Shown: positions 51,229 to 60,882, counted from the first letter of the stretch. The stretch is DNA of 64,000 nt from Myxococcales bacterium (GCA_029861865.1 JAOTYL010000006.1:62001-126000); one strand, 5' to 3'. The notes: generated from the letters alone by a model not told the origin. Numbers and translations are program-made.

Positions 51229-52596
51229 ATGGGGCGTCCGTTCGGCTTGGGGCTTCGAAGCCAGCTCATGGTTGCGCTGATCATCGCATTCGGCGCTGCA
51301 TTCGTTCTGCTCAGCCTCGTTACCGCGCGGCTCGATGAGAGCGAGAACACCGAGGAGCAGCGCCATCGTGCCAACGGCCTAGTGCAGGCGCTTGTCGCGA
51401 GCGCAGGGTCGCTTGGCGAAGGATTTGGTGCAGGGAGCATCAACGAAATGATCTCCCAAGGGTTGGTCGATGGTGTCGAGATTCAATCGGAGGACGGTCA
51501 GGTTCAACGCTGGGGTCGTACGGTCGGGGTGCCGGATGCCGTCGCGCGCACCTCCGGCGGCGCCGACCTTCGTGTCTGGGTGCCGGTTGGGGGGCGCGGA
51601 GACGCGGCACGCCGCAGCTTGTTCGTGTTTTACCTCGGGCTGACCGCGTTGGTGGTGTTGCTCCTGTCATACGTCCTGTTGACCTACTTCATCGTGCGCC
51701 CAATCGACGAGATGAGACGGGCATCAGAGCGGATGGCGGAGGGAAACCTTCGAACCCGAGTTCCGGTGCGTGGCGCGGCAGAGGTGGCCCGGCTTGCAAG
51801 CGCTTTCAACGAGATGGCGTCCCAACTCCGCGCAGATCGTGCTGCGTTGCAAGAGCGCCTCGAGGAGCTCGAACGCGCGACCGACGAGCTGACGACGGCA
51901 CAAGAGCAGCTCGTTCGAAGTGCGCGGCTCGCGGCTGTGGGGCGCCTTTCTGCGGGCGTCGCGCACGAGATCGGAAACCCGTTGGCCGCCATTCGCGGAA
52001 TGCTAGACCTGGTGCAAGCGGGCGATCTCGACAGAGACGAAGAAGGAGAGTTCGTCTTGCGCATTCAAAGGGAGACCGAGCGAATCCATCACACGATTCG
52101 GGACCTTCTCGATTTTTCTCGCCACGAGCCAGGGCAAGGGCGAATCGAAAGCTCCGCCAGCCTTGCCGAAGTAGTCGAGGATACCGTCAAGCTCGTCGAT
52201 CGGCAGTCGCGCTTTCGAGACATCGCCCTCGAGCTCTCGGTCGACCAATCCCTCCCGCGGGTCAGAGGCGATCATGAACGCCTTCGGCAGCTGCTCCTGA
52301 ACCTTCTGTTCAACGCTGCCGATGCGCTGTCTGGACGAGGTACGATCGAAGTCAGCGCCACGGGGGCCAATGGGAGAGTGCAGCTCGTCGTCTCGGACGA
52401 CGGACCCGGAATCGAGGGTGAGATTCTCGATCAGGTGTTCGATCCATTCGTGACGACCAAGCCGGCAGGGCAGGGCACCGGTCTCGGCCTGGCCGTGTGC
52501 CACACGATCGTCGACCGACTCGGTGGCTCCATACGGGCGGAAAACCGATCCACCGGCGGAGCGTCGTTCGAAGTGTCGTTACCGGCAGCCCAATAG
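51229..52596 (+). CDS. Membrane sensor histidine kinase (HAMP)
   Basis: 455 residues. Two membrane segments (~12-32, ~131-155) enclose a periplasmic sensor domain of ~100 residues; HAMP follows (~156-208, VRPIDEMRRASERMAEG), then HisKA with His246 (GVAHEIGNPLAA) and an ATPase domain (NLLFNAADAL, DDGPGIEG, FVTTKPAGQGTGLGLA). No response regulator is adjacent. TAGACT is 6 bases before the ATG, so the transcript may be almost leaderless. Confidence 0.92.
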   Translation: MGRPFGLGLRSQLMVALIIAFGAAFVLLSLVTARLDESENTEEQRHRANGLVQALVASAGSLGEGFGAGSINEMISQGLVDGVEIQSEDGQVQRWGRTVGVPDAVARTSGGADLRVWVPVGGRGDAARRSLFVFYLGLTALVVLLLSYVLLTYFIVRPIDEMRRASERMAEGNLRTRVPVRGAAEVARLASAFNEMASQLRADRAALQERLEELERATDELTTAQEQLVRSARLAAVGRLSAGVAHEIGNPLAAIRGMLDLVQAGDLDRDEEGEFVLRIQRETERIHHTIRDLLDFSRHEPGQGRIESSASLAEVVEDTVKLVDRQSRFRDIALELSVDQSLPRVRGDHERLRQLLLNLLFNAADALSGRGTIEVSATGANGRVQLVVSDDGPGIEGEILDQVFDPFVTTKPAGQGTGLGLAVCHTIVDRLGGSIRAENRSTGGASFEVSLPAAQ

Positions 52597-52618
52597 GCAC
52601 TGGCACTGACGCTAACTG
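52597..52618. repeat. Short inverse-orientation remnant of the hexamer repeat
   Basis: GCACTG, GCACTG, ACGCTA units just after the sensor kinase stop. This is the complementary orientation of the hexamer family and lies between two convergent genes. The match is short. Confidence 0.5.
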
Positions 52619-52633
52619 CTAAACTCACGCTGG

Positions 52634-53665
52634 TCAGCTGTCCACCTGCACCCCCACATTGTGGTAGCCGCTGGCGCCGTCCGGCCATACGCCTCGGGCG
52701 ACCGACGTCTGTACGTTGCCAGCTCCGTCAGTCGAACGGGCCATCAAGCGGTGTACACCGGCGGTGGGGAGCGCCCAGTCATAACTCCAGATCCCCCAAA
52801 CACCCGGCTCTCCCCCTTCGATTAGCTCGCAATCTTCCCAGCTCAGCCCACCGTCGAGGCTGATTTCGACACGGTCGATGCCGCGTTCACCGGCGAAGGC
52901 GATGCCGCTCAGAAGCGAAGGCTCACCGGCGACGATAGTCTGTCGGGGGGGTTGATCGATTCGGGTCGTAGTCTTGATCGAGACCTCGGACGCCATCCCG
53001 TGCTCCTCCCAGAATCCCGTGGTTTCTGTGCCTTTGACGAGTGCGATCTCGCTAATCCAACGCGGCTGCTTCATCCCGTAGAGATCGGGAAGCACGACTC
53101 TCACCGGAAAGCCATGCTTTGACGGCAAGGGTACACCATTCATCTCATAGGCGAGAAAGCTGTCATCGCTGAGACAGCGTTCGATCGAAACGCTGGAGTA
53201 GAACCCGTCGAGGGCGCGAAACATCACGACGTAGTCCGAGCGCTCAGCAGGAAGGATGGGCTCGAGAACGCTCTTGAGCGGAGCGCCCCGCCACTGCGCG
53301 TTGCCGATGAGCGGGCCTCCGACAGGGTTATGGATGCACTCGATGGTGTACGGGAAATCCACGGCTCGTAGGTTGCGGAGGTCGGAATATCGGAGCTGGT
53401 GTTGGCTTCCGCCAAAACCCGTGAGCGACAGGCTCCAAGCCGATTCGACCGACCTGATGTCCATCCCAGGGTCGAACCACGCGTTAATACTAACGAGAAA
53501 GAAGTCTTCGTTTGGAGTAATGAAGCTCGTCGAAGTTGGGTATTCGCGCCGCTCGCCAATTGCCCCGCACGCGCGCACTAGCCATGCGCCGCCGACGGCG
53601 GCGCCGATCCCCCCCAACACGGCCAGAAACCTACGGCGCCTCGTCGGCTTCTCTAGATTGTACAT
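52634..53665 (-). CDS. Sulfite-oxidase-fold molybdopterin oxidoreductase
   Basis: 343 residues from the ATG at 53665; the open frame continues upstream antisense to queD and is not real. A twin-arginine signal (RRRRFLAVLGG) predicts folded export by Tat. The Mo-binding Cys is Cys110 in TIECIHNPVGG. The C-terminal Ig-like dimerisation domain of the family follows (DRVEISLDGGLSWEDCEL). It would oxidise or reduce a small substrate in the periplasm, but no heme partner is nearby. Confidence 0.85.
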   Translation of the reverse strand: MYNLEKPTRRRRFLAVLGGIGAAVGGAWLVRACGAIGERREYPTSTSFITPNEDFFLVSINAWFDPGMDIRSVESAWSLSLTGFGGSQHQLRYSDLRNLRAVDFPYTIECIHNPVGGPLIGNAQWRGAPLKSVLEPILPAERSDYVVMFRALDGFYSSVSIERCLSDDSFLAYEMNGVPLPSKHGFPVRVVLPDLYGMKQPRWISEIALVKGTETTGFWEEHGMASEVSIKTTTRIDQPPRQTIVAGEPSLLSGIAFAGERGIDRVEISLDGGLSWEDCELIEGGEPGVWGIWSYDWALPTAGVHRLMARSTDGAGNVQTSVARGVWPDGASGYHNVGVQVDS

Positions 53666-53791
53666 CTGCGACTCATAGACCGTAAAGCGCCTATATGCGA
53701 GCGATAGCCACGGCAAGGGGAGAGAACACGCTTTGCGGACCCAACCGCCGCTGGCGCTACCACGAACGCTGGGTAATGGTCCCGCGGAGCG

Positions 53792-54148
53792 ATGGAGATC
53801 TGGAAGAAGTTCACTTTCGAGGCGGCGCACATGCTTCCGAATGTGCCGGACGAGCACAAGTGCAAGCGGCTCCACGGCCACTCGTACCACGTGCACATCC
53901 ACGTCACTGGGGAGCCCCATCCCGAGCTTGAGTGGATCCTCGACTTTGCCGAAATTGCCGAGGCTTTCCAACCGCTCTGGGAACGGTTGGACCACAACTA
54001 TCTGAACGACATCGAAGGACTCGAAAACCCCACCAGCGAAGTCGTCGCCGTGTGGATCTGGGACCACCTAAAGCCCAGCTTACCGCTCCTGAGCAAAGTC
54101 GTGGTTGGCGAGACGTGCACCGCGGGCTGCGTCTACGAAGGCAAGTAG
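53792..54148 (+). CDS. queD: 6-carboxy-tetrahydropterin synthase QueD
   Basis: 118 residues. Zinc ligands: His13 (FEAAHML), His28 and His30 (RLHGHSY). The catalytic Cys24 precedes HGH, and Glu near GETCTAGC closes the active site. The enzyme makes 6-carboxytetrahydropterin in the queuosine pathway. GGAG lies 3 bases before the ATG. It is divergent from the sulfite-oxidase-like gene and followed by a hexamer array. Confidence 0.93.
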   Translation: MEIWKKFTFEAAHMLPNVPDEHKCKRLHGHSYHVHIHVTGEPHPELEWILDFAEIAEAFQPLWERLDHNYLNDIEGLENPTSEVVAVWIWDHLKPSLPLLSKVVVGETCTAGCVYEGK

Positions 54149-54154
54149 CCCTAC

Positions 54155-54292
54155 GTCAGTGGCAGTGCCAGTGACCATGTCAGTGCCAGTGTCAGTGACC
54201 GTGTCAGTGGCAGTGCCAGCGACAGTGGCAGTGCCAGCGACAGTGCCAGTGCCAGTGACCGTGCCAGTGACAGTGCCAGTGTTAAGGCCAGT
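54155..54292. repeat. Hexamer array between convergent queD and uvrC
   Basis: About 23 CAGTGN/CCAGTG-type hexamers, less uniform than at 31641 (CAGTGC, CAGTGA, CAGTGG, CATGTC and others). It fills almost the whole 157-bp gap between the two stop codons; nothing else is visible there. Confidence 0.85.
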
Positions 54293-54305
54293 AGGCCGGG
54301 GGGGG

Positions 54306-56204
54306 TCAGTCTGCCTGAAATGCGTTTTCGATTGCCGCTTCTTCGGCGCCCTGCGCTTCTTCCGAACCTATCACGTGCTCGCCGAGCGTTTGCTTGATGG
54401 CCTGAGCTTGTTTTCGTGTCGCGCCCGCCTCGATCAATTGCTCCTCGCCGGCCGCCAATACGTCGCGTAACGATCCGAGGTTGCGCAGTAGCTTGCCCCT
54501 TGTCTTTGGCCCAATCCCAGGCACTGCATCGAGCTCGCTCCGGAGCCGCCTTTTCTTGCCGACCTTCTTGCGTAGATGGTTCGATGCTCGATGGGCCTCG
54601 TCGCGGGCCAACAACAAGATCGAAAGAGCCGAGCTTGCGCGCACGGGAATCGGGTTCTTCTGACCCGGACGGAACACGCGGTCGCCTTCCTCCTCCCCTG
54701 TTGCCGTGGTTCGAGGCTTCGCCACCGAGGCAAGCTCGATGTCAACGACTCCTACATCCTCTTTCGCGCGCTCGAGGACTCCGAGTTGACCCTTGCCACC
54801 GTCGACCACCAGCAAGTCAGGGAGCTCCCATCCGACCTCTAGGTTCCGGCCGCGTCGCAAGCGCCGCACCAGAACTTCGTACATCGCGCCGTAGTCGTCG
54901 CCGCCGCGTACGTGCTTGACGCGAAAGCTTCGGTAGCGTTCACGCGCCGGCGCGCCGTCTTGCAGTGCCACGAAGACCGCCACGGTTTCCTCGCCGCCTG
55001 TGTGAGAAATGTCGACGCATTCGATGCGCCGCGGGGTCGATGCCAAACGGAGTTGTTTTTGGATCTCTCCCAGGCGAGCTTCCACGTCTTCTCGCGCGCG
55101 TTCCTTTTCTCGAAAGGCGTGCTCTGCGTTTTCCCGTGCGAGGTCGAGCAGCTTAGCTTTCGCGCCGCGTTTGGGCTGGACGATCCGCGCCTTGCGCTTT
55201 CTGTCTTCGTTCAACAGATCTTCCAAGGCCTCGCTCATTTCGATCGGCACCGGAACCAGAATCTCATCGGGAAGAGCGGGTCGCACCGCGTAGTGTTGAG
55301 CCAAGAACGAACCCAGCATTTCGTCGTTGGGCACCGCGACTCTTCGCAGCGGGAAGGTGCGGACTCCGAATAGACGTCCGCCCCGCATGCTGAGCACCGC
55401 CACCTCCACTTGGTCGCCTTGTCGATGAAAACCGATCACGTCTTGGTCGGCCTTCTCAACGCCCGCAACACGTTGTTCTTGCTGTGCTCGTTCGACCGCG
55501 CGCAACTGATCACGATACACCGCTGCTTGTTCATATTCGAGCAAGCTCGACTTGCTTTGCATTCGCGCGTCGAGGTCGAGGACGAGCTCGTCATGTCGGC
55601 CGTCGAGGAATCGGGCAACGTTGGCAACCTGAGCTCGGTACTCCTGTTCGTCCACGTCGAGCACGCATGGGCCCGGGCATCTCTTGATCTGGTATTGGAG
55701 GCAGGGGCGCGTGCGAAGTCGAAACTCGGTGTCGGTACAAGTGCGAAGCTGGAAATAACGGTTGACCAGCCTCAGGGTCTGACGAGCCGCGGTCGCGGAG
55801 TGATAGGGCCCGAAGTACTGGGCACCGTCGGGCTTGGGGCGGCGCACGACTTCGAGCCGCGGCCATGGCTTCTTCGGGTCGAGGCGCAACGACAAGTACT
55901 CTTTGTCGTCCCGCAGCTTCACGTTGTACTTCGGTTGGTGGGACTTGATCAGCTGGTTCTCGAGCAGCGCCGCTTCCTTGTCGGTGTGCGTGACGAAGGT
56001 CTCGATATCGGTGAGCTCACGTTCCAGCCGGCTGACAAACGCACGCAGGTCACTGGATCCAGGCTGAAAATAGCTTCGTACCCGGCTTCGAAGGCTCCTC
56101 GCCTTGCCGACGTACAAAACTCTCCCCTTCGCGCCGTGGAACACGTAGATCCCAGGCGACACGGGAAGGTTGTCGAGCTTGCGTTGCGCTGCCTCCGCGA
56201 CCAC
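54306..56204 (-). CDS. uvrC: Excinuclease ABC subunit C
   Basis: 632 residues with the full UvrC layout: GIY-YIG nuclease at the N-terminus (GIY 18-20, YVG 31-33), a UVR motif (~210-235), the RNase H-like endonuclease domain (IECVDISHTGGEETVAVFVA, LLVVDGGKGQLG) and C-terminal helix-hairpin-helix motifs (LDAVPGIGPKTRGKLLRNLG). It makes both incisions in nucleotide excision repair. The stop lies 13 bases from the hexamer array. Confidence 0.96.
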   Translation of the reverse strand: MVAEAAQRKLDNLPVSPGIYVFHGAKGRVLYVGKARSLRSRVRSYFQPGSSDLRAFVSRLERELTDIETFVTHTDKEAALLENQLIKSHQPKYNVKLRDDKEYLSLRLDPKKPWPRLEVVRRPKPDGAQYFGPYHSATAARQTLRLVNRYFQLRTCTDTEFRLRTRPCLQYQIKRCPGPCVLDVDEQEYRAQVANVARFLDGRHDELVLDLDARMQSKSSLLEYEQAAVYRDQLRAVERAQQEQRVAGVEKADQDVIGFHRQGDQVEVAVLSMRGGRLFGVRTFPLRRVAVPNDEMLGSFLAQHYAVRPALPDEILVPVPIEMSEALEDLLNEDRKRKARIVQPKRGAKAKLLDLARENAEHAFREKERAREDVEARLGEIQKQLRLASTPRRIECVDISHTGGEETVAVFVALQDGAPARERYRSFRVKHVRGGDDYGAMYEVLVRRLRRGRNLEVGWELPDLLVVDGGKGQLGVLERAKEDVGVVDIELASVAKPRTTATGEEEGDRVFRPGQKNPIPVRASSALSILLLARDEAHRASNHLRKKVGKKRRLRSELDAVPGIGPKTRGKLLRNLGSLRDVLAAGEEQLIEAGATRKQAQAIKQTLGEHVIGSEEAQGAEEAAIENAFQAD

Positions 56205-56247
56205 AGCGATCCTATACCACCCGCCCGGCCTTCGAGCGCGCCGCCAC

Positions 56248-56850
56248 TCAACTAGCTTCGAACACCCGTTGGTCGGTCACCACCACGTCGACCGGTACGT
56301 CGATCGGAAGCTCAGGCACCTCGGCGATCAGTTGGAAGTCGAAAGCAAGAGCACACGATTGCGCGTTTTCGAGAAGCGGGAGCAGCCGATCATAGTAACC
56401 TCCGCCATAGCCGATGCGGTAGCCTCTCAGGTCCACCGCCAACGCCGGAACGAGCGCGAAATCCACGTCCTCAGGCGAAATCCGAGCAACGTCCTCGGGT
56501 GGCTCCGAGACCCCAAAGGAGCCCTCGACCAACTCGGTGTCTACGCTGATCCAATGCAAGTGAAGGTCGTTTTCGACGACGCGCGGCAGCGCGACACGTT
56601 TGCCCGCAGTCCATGCGGCTTGCATGATGGCTTGGGTTCTCACTTCGCGGCGAATCGATGAGAATACGAGAATCGTATTCGCCAACTGGAACCTCTCGAG
56701 CGCAATGACACGTTTCGCAATCTCGGCCGAACGCGCCTCGCACGCAGAGACAGGTAGGGCGCCTCGAACCGAGCGCATGCGCTTGCGAAGCTCCGCCTTC
56801 ACCTTACGACGAATCTCTTCCTCGTTCGCGTCAGCAGGTTGCCGGCTCAC
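56248..56850 (-). CDS. 5-formyltetrahydrofolate cyclo-ligase
   Basis: 200 residues from a GTG at 56850 that overlaps the zapA stop (GTGA); this start is preferred over the long open frame antisense upstream. The family motif GYGGGYYDRLLP is present with LVPALAVDLRGYRIG before it. It makes 5,10-methenyltetrahydrofolate from 5-formyltetrahydrofolate using ATP. In gammaproteobacteria zapA, 6S RNA and this gene are often adjacent; here the genes overlap, so no RNA lies between them. Confidence 0.92.
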   Translation of the reverse strand: MSRQPADANEEEIRRKVKAELRKRMRSVRGALPVSACEARSAEIAKRVIALERFQLANTILVFSSIRREVRTQAIMQAAWTAGKRVALPRVVENDLHLHWISVDTELVEGSFGVSEPPEDVARISPEDVDFALVPALAVDLRGYRIGYGGGYYDRLLPLLENAQSCALAFDFQLIAEVPELPIDVPVDVVVTDQRVFEAS

Positions 56851-57167
56851 GGCTGGTCGATCTGCTGGGCGAGCTCCGCGTCCGCCTGCAGTCTCTCGTC
56901 GATTCGTCGAATCGCCGCGCCCACCACCTGCCGGGTCTTGTCTTCGAGGCTTGTACGACGCCGCTCGGAGACCTCCAGGTCCTCTGCGAGACTGAGAGCG
57001 ACCACGGCCAACAACTGTGCAGGTGTTGCCGCCCTTGCCGCCTTCGGGCCGAGCGCCGTCACCCGTTCGTTCACGATATCGGCAAGACGTTGCAGATAAG
57101 CTTCGTCGGCATCGGAGGACATTCGGTACCGGGCACCGGCAATCTCGATCTGAATGGTGCGCTTCAC
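56847..57167 (-). CDS. zapA: Cell division protein ZapA
   Basis: 106 residues: a beta-strand head (IQIEIAGARYRMSS) and a long helix that forms the ZapA coiled coil, with the family-like AYLQRLADIVNERV and LLAVVALSLAEDLEVSERR. It promotes FtsZ bundling at the division site. It is the first gene of a coupled pair with the cyclo-ligase. Confidence 0.9.
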   Translation of the reverse strand: MKRTIQIEIAGARYRMSSDADEAYLQRLADIVNERVTALGPKAARAATPAQLLAVVALSLAEDLEVSERRRTSLEDKTRQVVGAAIRRIDERLQADAELAQQIDQP

Positions 57168-57226
57168 AGTTGTCGGGAAGGTAGTCTTCGAGCTCCCAAG
57201 GCGTCAAGGTAGGACAAACACTTCCA

Positions 57227-57252
57227 TGGCCGCGGTGGTTCCGCTGCGGCCG
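57227..57252. other. GC-rich hairpin between zapA and the TPR gene
   Basis: A near-perfect stem (GGCCGC...GCGGCC with G-T pairs inside, 2-base loop) lies in the 160-bp divergent region. It might be an operator, a cruciform or part of an unrecognised RNA. I found no tRNA or clear 6S RNA there. Confidence 0.4.
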
Positions 57253-57327
57253 GAATCGATCTACGAGGGTTTATGAGTCCCGCATCAAGCGTGTTACTCT
57301 TGATTCCCGGGGGAAGATCACAAAGCC

Positions 57328-60300
57328 ATGATTCAGGTTCACTGCCCGTCATGCCAGGCGTCGTATGATGTAGACGAGCACCGTTTGCCTACGGACGGGC
57401 TCAAGATGCGCTGCCCGAAGTGCAGCGATAGCTTTCGAGTTCATCGAGATGGCTCCACACGAGCCGATGGCGACGGGGGCACGTCATCGAAGCCAAGATC
57501 CAAGCGCAAAATGACAAAGGTCGGGCTCGGCCCGAATCTGCCGTCTCCGGCACCGCCGGCGGGGAAGTCTGGAGCGAGCGCAGCGCCTTCGCTCCCGCCC
57601 GACGAAATGGATCTTCCGGCTCCGATGTCGATTTCCCCAATCGAAGATCTTCCTGCGCCGAAGGGCGCTGGCGGCTCTCTCGATCTCGATCCGTTTGGAG
57701 ACGTGCAGGGCGTGGAGGATCTTCCTGCGCCCAAGACCGAGCGCGAACCGCGGTCGAGTAGCTTCGATCCCTTTTCAGACATGGATCTTCCCGCGCCGCT
57801 GGAGCCCCCAGGTGGCGTAGACCTCCCCGCACCCAGAGCTTCCAGTCATGGCGGCGCCTCCGTCGATCTTCCGGCTCCCAAACGCGATCGGTCAGCCGGT
57901 GATGAAGTCGACCTTCCGATGGCGCTTACCGACGGCGAGCTTCCCGCCCCGATTGCGCTCGAGTCCGACCTTCCGATCCCGATGGAGCAATCCGATCTAC
58001 CGGTGGCGCGCGACGACTTTTCGGACCCCTCAATAGAGGGTCCTACTCGCCGCCATGGGGGTGGTCCCATCGAGCTCGACCTCCCCGACGGAGAGGACCT
58101 GGCGCTCGAAATGGACATCGATCCGGGCGCGAAGCGCCCTGGGCCACCACCTCCTCCGCTTAGTGGTGGCTTCGGTGGCCGATCTGCGGCACCCCCAGTG
58201 GCGGGGCGCATCAGTCGGGACTCGGCGGAGCTCGATCTTCCAGAGTCCGACGAGCTCGAGTTCTCAGAGCTTCCACCTGCGGGCAACGGCGAAGTGACCC
58301 ACATGGCCCGCCCCGGTTACGAAGCCGATGTCGGTGCGCCGGCGGCTCGGGGCAAACGCACGATCGACATCAAGGCTGCGTTATCCCGCAAGCGCCCCTC
58401 TTGGCTGATGAAGGCCGTCGCGGCTCTGGTGGCCGTGTCGCTGATCGCCGGTGCGGGCTTTTACATGGGCAGCACGAAGTACGGGCTCTTCGGCATTCAT
58501 CTCATCGAGCCCTTCCTGCCGGCCTCTGGCGACGCCGTTCAGGTAACGCAGACGATTCAAGCGGCGGAAGCTACGTCCTCCGTCGACACGTACCATGCGA
58601 CTGCCCAAGCACTCGTCCAACTCGAGCGCGCGCGGAGCGAAGCCCGTCTCAACTTGGCTCTCATCGCCCGCAGCTTGCTGCACGAGTCCTATTTTCAGAT
58701 CCGCTACGGACACGAAGCACAAAGCGCGGCTCGGGCCGATGAGCTTCGGCTTCATCTGCGGCGCCGTGGCGACGAGGCGCCTGGCATCCACCTCGCCCTC
58801 GCGGCCAACGCCCTGCGCCAAGGCGACCCGGACCTCGCAGCGACGGAGATCGTGCTCGCTCAGAGCGAGGACCCGACCGATGCGTACGTAGACTTGGTGG
58901 CAGGTGAGATCGCGCTTGCGAGGGCCGATGGTCAAGGCGCTGTTGCTGCATTCGAACGCGCTCACCAAAAAGACGGAAGCGCCCGAGGCGAATGGGGCCT
59001 CGCGCGCGCGTATCGATACGTTGGTGAACGGGACAAAGCTCTCGAAGCTGCCAAAAAGACGCAGAGTATGAGCCCAAATCATGCAGGTGCTCGCGTGGTC
59101 GCGGCGGAGGGCCTGATCGCGAACGGTGAGATCGACCGGGCGTACGAGCTTCTGCAACTGCCCGCGGGTCTTGCTCCAGGCGAGGGGGGCGCGACTCTTG
59201 CGGTAGCCCGTGTCAATCGCTCTGCCGCGCTTGCGCTCGTGGCTCGCATCGAGGAACAGCGCGGGCGCCTTGGAGCCGCGCGTGAAATGTACGAAAAAGC
59301 GGTGGAGCTCGACGCCAGCAATGCGCAGGCGGCGTTGGGTGCCGCCAGGCTCGTTCTCCTCGACGGCGGCTACCAGGATGCCCTAGCTCGATTCCAAACC
59401 GTGATTGGCGCAAACGTCGATCCCGGTGCAGAGCTCGACGCCACCGGGCAGCCCAAGGTCCTCGTCGAGGCGAAGCTCGGGGCTGCCGAAGCGTTAGTCG
59501 CGATAGACAAAGCAAACGAGGCTAAGGCGCTCTTGGCGGACCTCGAGACCGAGGAGCCCGTCAATGTCGACGTCGAGATCTGGCAGGGCAAGGTTGCGGA
59601 CGCGCTCGGCGATAGCAAGGAGGCGGTTCGACACCTCCGCAATGCAATCGAGCTCGACCCGAAGTCTTTTCCGGCCTACATGGCGCTCGCGCAGCATTAT
59701 AAGAGCACGAAGCGCCCTGGCGAAGCGGTCGCGGTGCTGGTGGAGGCACAGAACAACGTCGAGATTACCGCCGAGGTTCGACGCCTGCTGGGCGATGCAG
59801 AGCTCGAACGGAATCGCATCGACGCCGCTATCGTTCAGTATCAGGCAGCCCTCGAGATGGAGCCGCGCGATCCGTCGGCCCAGTTCGGCCTTGCCGTGGC
59901 ATATCGCCGAAAGCTCTCTCTAGACGACGCGACCGCAGCGCTTGCTGCAGTTGAAGAGCTCGATCCGAAGTATCCAGGGCTCCCACTCGAAAGGGGAAAG
60001 TTGGCCGAGGCGAGAGGCGACTTGGCGGGCGCAGTTGCGAGCTACCGAGCCGCTCTGGAGCAAGCGCCCGCAGATCTAGCGCTCCAATCCCGACTTGGTG
60101 CCGTGCTCGTGATGATCGGTCAGATCGACGAAGCCGAGGCCATGCTCAGGGAGGTCCTCAAGGCTCAGCCCTATTCGGCGGAAGCAGAGCACTACCTCGG
60201 CAGGATCGAGATGGACCGTGGCGATCTCACGACCGCGCGTCAGCACTTCTTGCGAGCAGTGAGGCTCCAGCCGCAGAACGGGCTGTACCACATGTACGTC

Positions 60301-60870
60301 GCGTGGGCGGCGCTCGATTCGAACGAGATGACGACCGCTCTACGCGAGCTCAACGCCGCATTGAAGTTAGATCCGACCCTTGGCGATGCGTACTGGCTCC
60401 GAGCCCGTATCCGGATTCGCGCGGGCACAGTGAAGGACGCCCTCGCGGACCTTCAAAAGGCGATCGAGCTCAACCCGAGCCGTACCGAGTCGTGGGCGGC
60501 CATCGGGGAGTGTCATTACCAGCTCGGCCGGGTGAAAGAGGCAATCGCCGCTTTCAAGAAGGCGGTCGAGGCTCAGCCGGAGCAAGGCCAATGGTGGTAC
60601 CGCCTGGGCCGTCTGCAGCTCGACGAGGGCCAACGCGAGCAGGCGTTTCAATCGCTGACTGCCGCGGCCGGGATCGGAGACGGCCTAGCCGAACGTCCGG
60701 CGTGGTTGGCGGATACCCACCGTCTGATCGGTGATGTGTATTACGCTCAGCGCAAGCAGCGCGAGGCGGTTGTCCACTACGGACGCTACCTCGAACTCTC
60801 GCCGCCCGACGCGATCGATCGCACGGAAGTACAGAACAAGCTCCGGAAGATCAGCACGCGCGCGCAGTAG
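57328..60870 (+). CDS. Zinc-ribbon, DLPAP-repeat, single-pass TPR protein
   Basis: 1180 residues. Residues 1-38 form an MJ0042-type zinc ribbon (Cys6, Cys9, Cys29, Cys32). A long Pro/Asp-rich disordered region (~40-350) contains about a dozen DLPAP-like motifs. One membrane segment (~359-379) follows, and then ~14 TPR repeats (~410-1170). The ribbon is thus cytoplasmic and the TPR part periplasmic. A similar zinc ribbon occurs in the Myxococcus motility protein GltJ/AgmX, and large TPR proteins occur in the same machinery, so an envelope scaffold is a fair guess. The start ATG has GGGGGAAG upstream. Confidence 0.85.
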   Translation: MIQVHCPSCQASYDVDEHRLPTDGLKMRCPKCSDSFRVHRDGSTRADGDGGTSSKPRSKRKMTKVGLGPNLPSPAPPAGKSGASAAPSLPPDEMDLPAPMSISPIEDLPAPKGAGGSLDLDPFGDVQGVEDLPAPKTEREPRSSSFDPFSDMDLPAPLEPPGGVDLPAPRASSHGGASVDLPAPKRDRSAGDEVDLPMALTDGELPAPIALESDLPIPMEQSDLPVARDDFSDPSIEGPTRRHGGGPIELDLPDGEDLALEMDIDPGAKRPGPPPPPLSGGFGGRSAAPPVAGRISRDSAELDLPESDELEFSELPPAGNGEVTHMARPGYEADVGAPAARGKRTIDIKAALSRKRPSWLMKAVAALVAVSLIAGAGFYMGSTKYGLFGIHLIEPFLPASGDAVQVTQTIQAAEATSSVDTYHATAQALVQLERARSEARLNLALIARSLLHESYFQIRYGHEAQSAARADELRLHLRRRGDEAPGIHLALAANALRQGDPDLAATEIVLAQSEDPTDAYVDLVAGEIALARADGQGAVAAFERAHQKDGSARGEWGLARAYRYVGERDKALEAAKKTQSMSPNHAGARVVAAEGLIANGEIDRAYELLQLPAGLAPGEGGATLAVARVNRSAALALVARIEEQRGRLGAAREMYEKAVELDASNAQAALGAARLVLLDGGYQDALARFQTVIGANVDPGAELDATGQPKVLVEAKLGAAEALVAIDKANEAKALLADLETEEPVNVDVEIWQGKVADALGDSKEAVRHLRNAIELDPKSFPAYMALAQHYKSTKRPGEAVAVLVEAQNNVEITAEVRRLLGDAELERNRIDAAIVQYQAALEMEPRDPSAQFGLAVAYRRKLSLDDATAALAAVEELDPKYPGLPLERGKLAEARGDLAGAVASYRAALEQAPADLALQSRLGAVLVMIGQIDEAEAMLREVLKAQPYSAEAEHYLGRIEMDRGDLTTARQHFLRAVRLQPQNGLYHMYVAWAALDSNEMTTALRELNAALKLDPTLGDAYWLRARIRIRAGTVKDALADLQKAIELNPSRTESWAAIGECHYQLGRVKEAIAAFKKAVEAQPEQGQWWYRLGRLQLDEGQREQAFQSLTAAAGIGDGLAERPAWLADTHRLIGDVYYAQRKQREAVVHYGRYLELSPPDAIDRTEVQNKLRKISTRAQ

Positions 60871-60882
60871 AGATCAAATCGC

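Noticed and set aside
53666..54067. Upstream extension of the sulfite-oxidase-like gene
   Set aside because: It runs antisense through queD; the Tat signal starts at 53665.
57168..57327. 6S RNA beside zapA
   Set aside because: Position is suggestive, but I see only a short hairpin and not the long open-bubble rod of 6S RNA.
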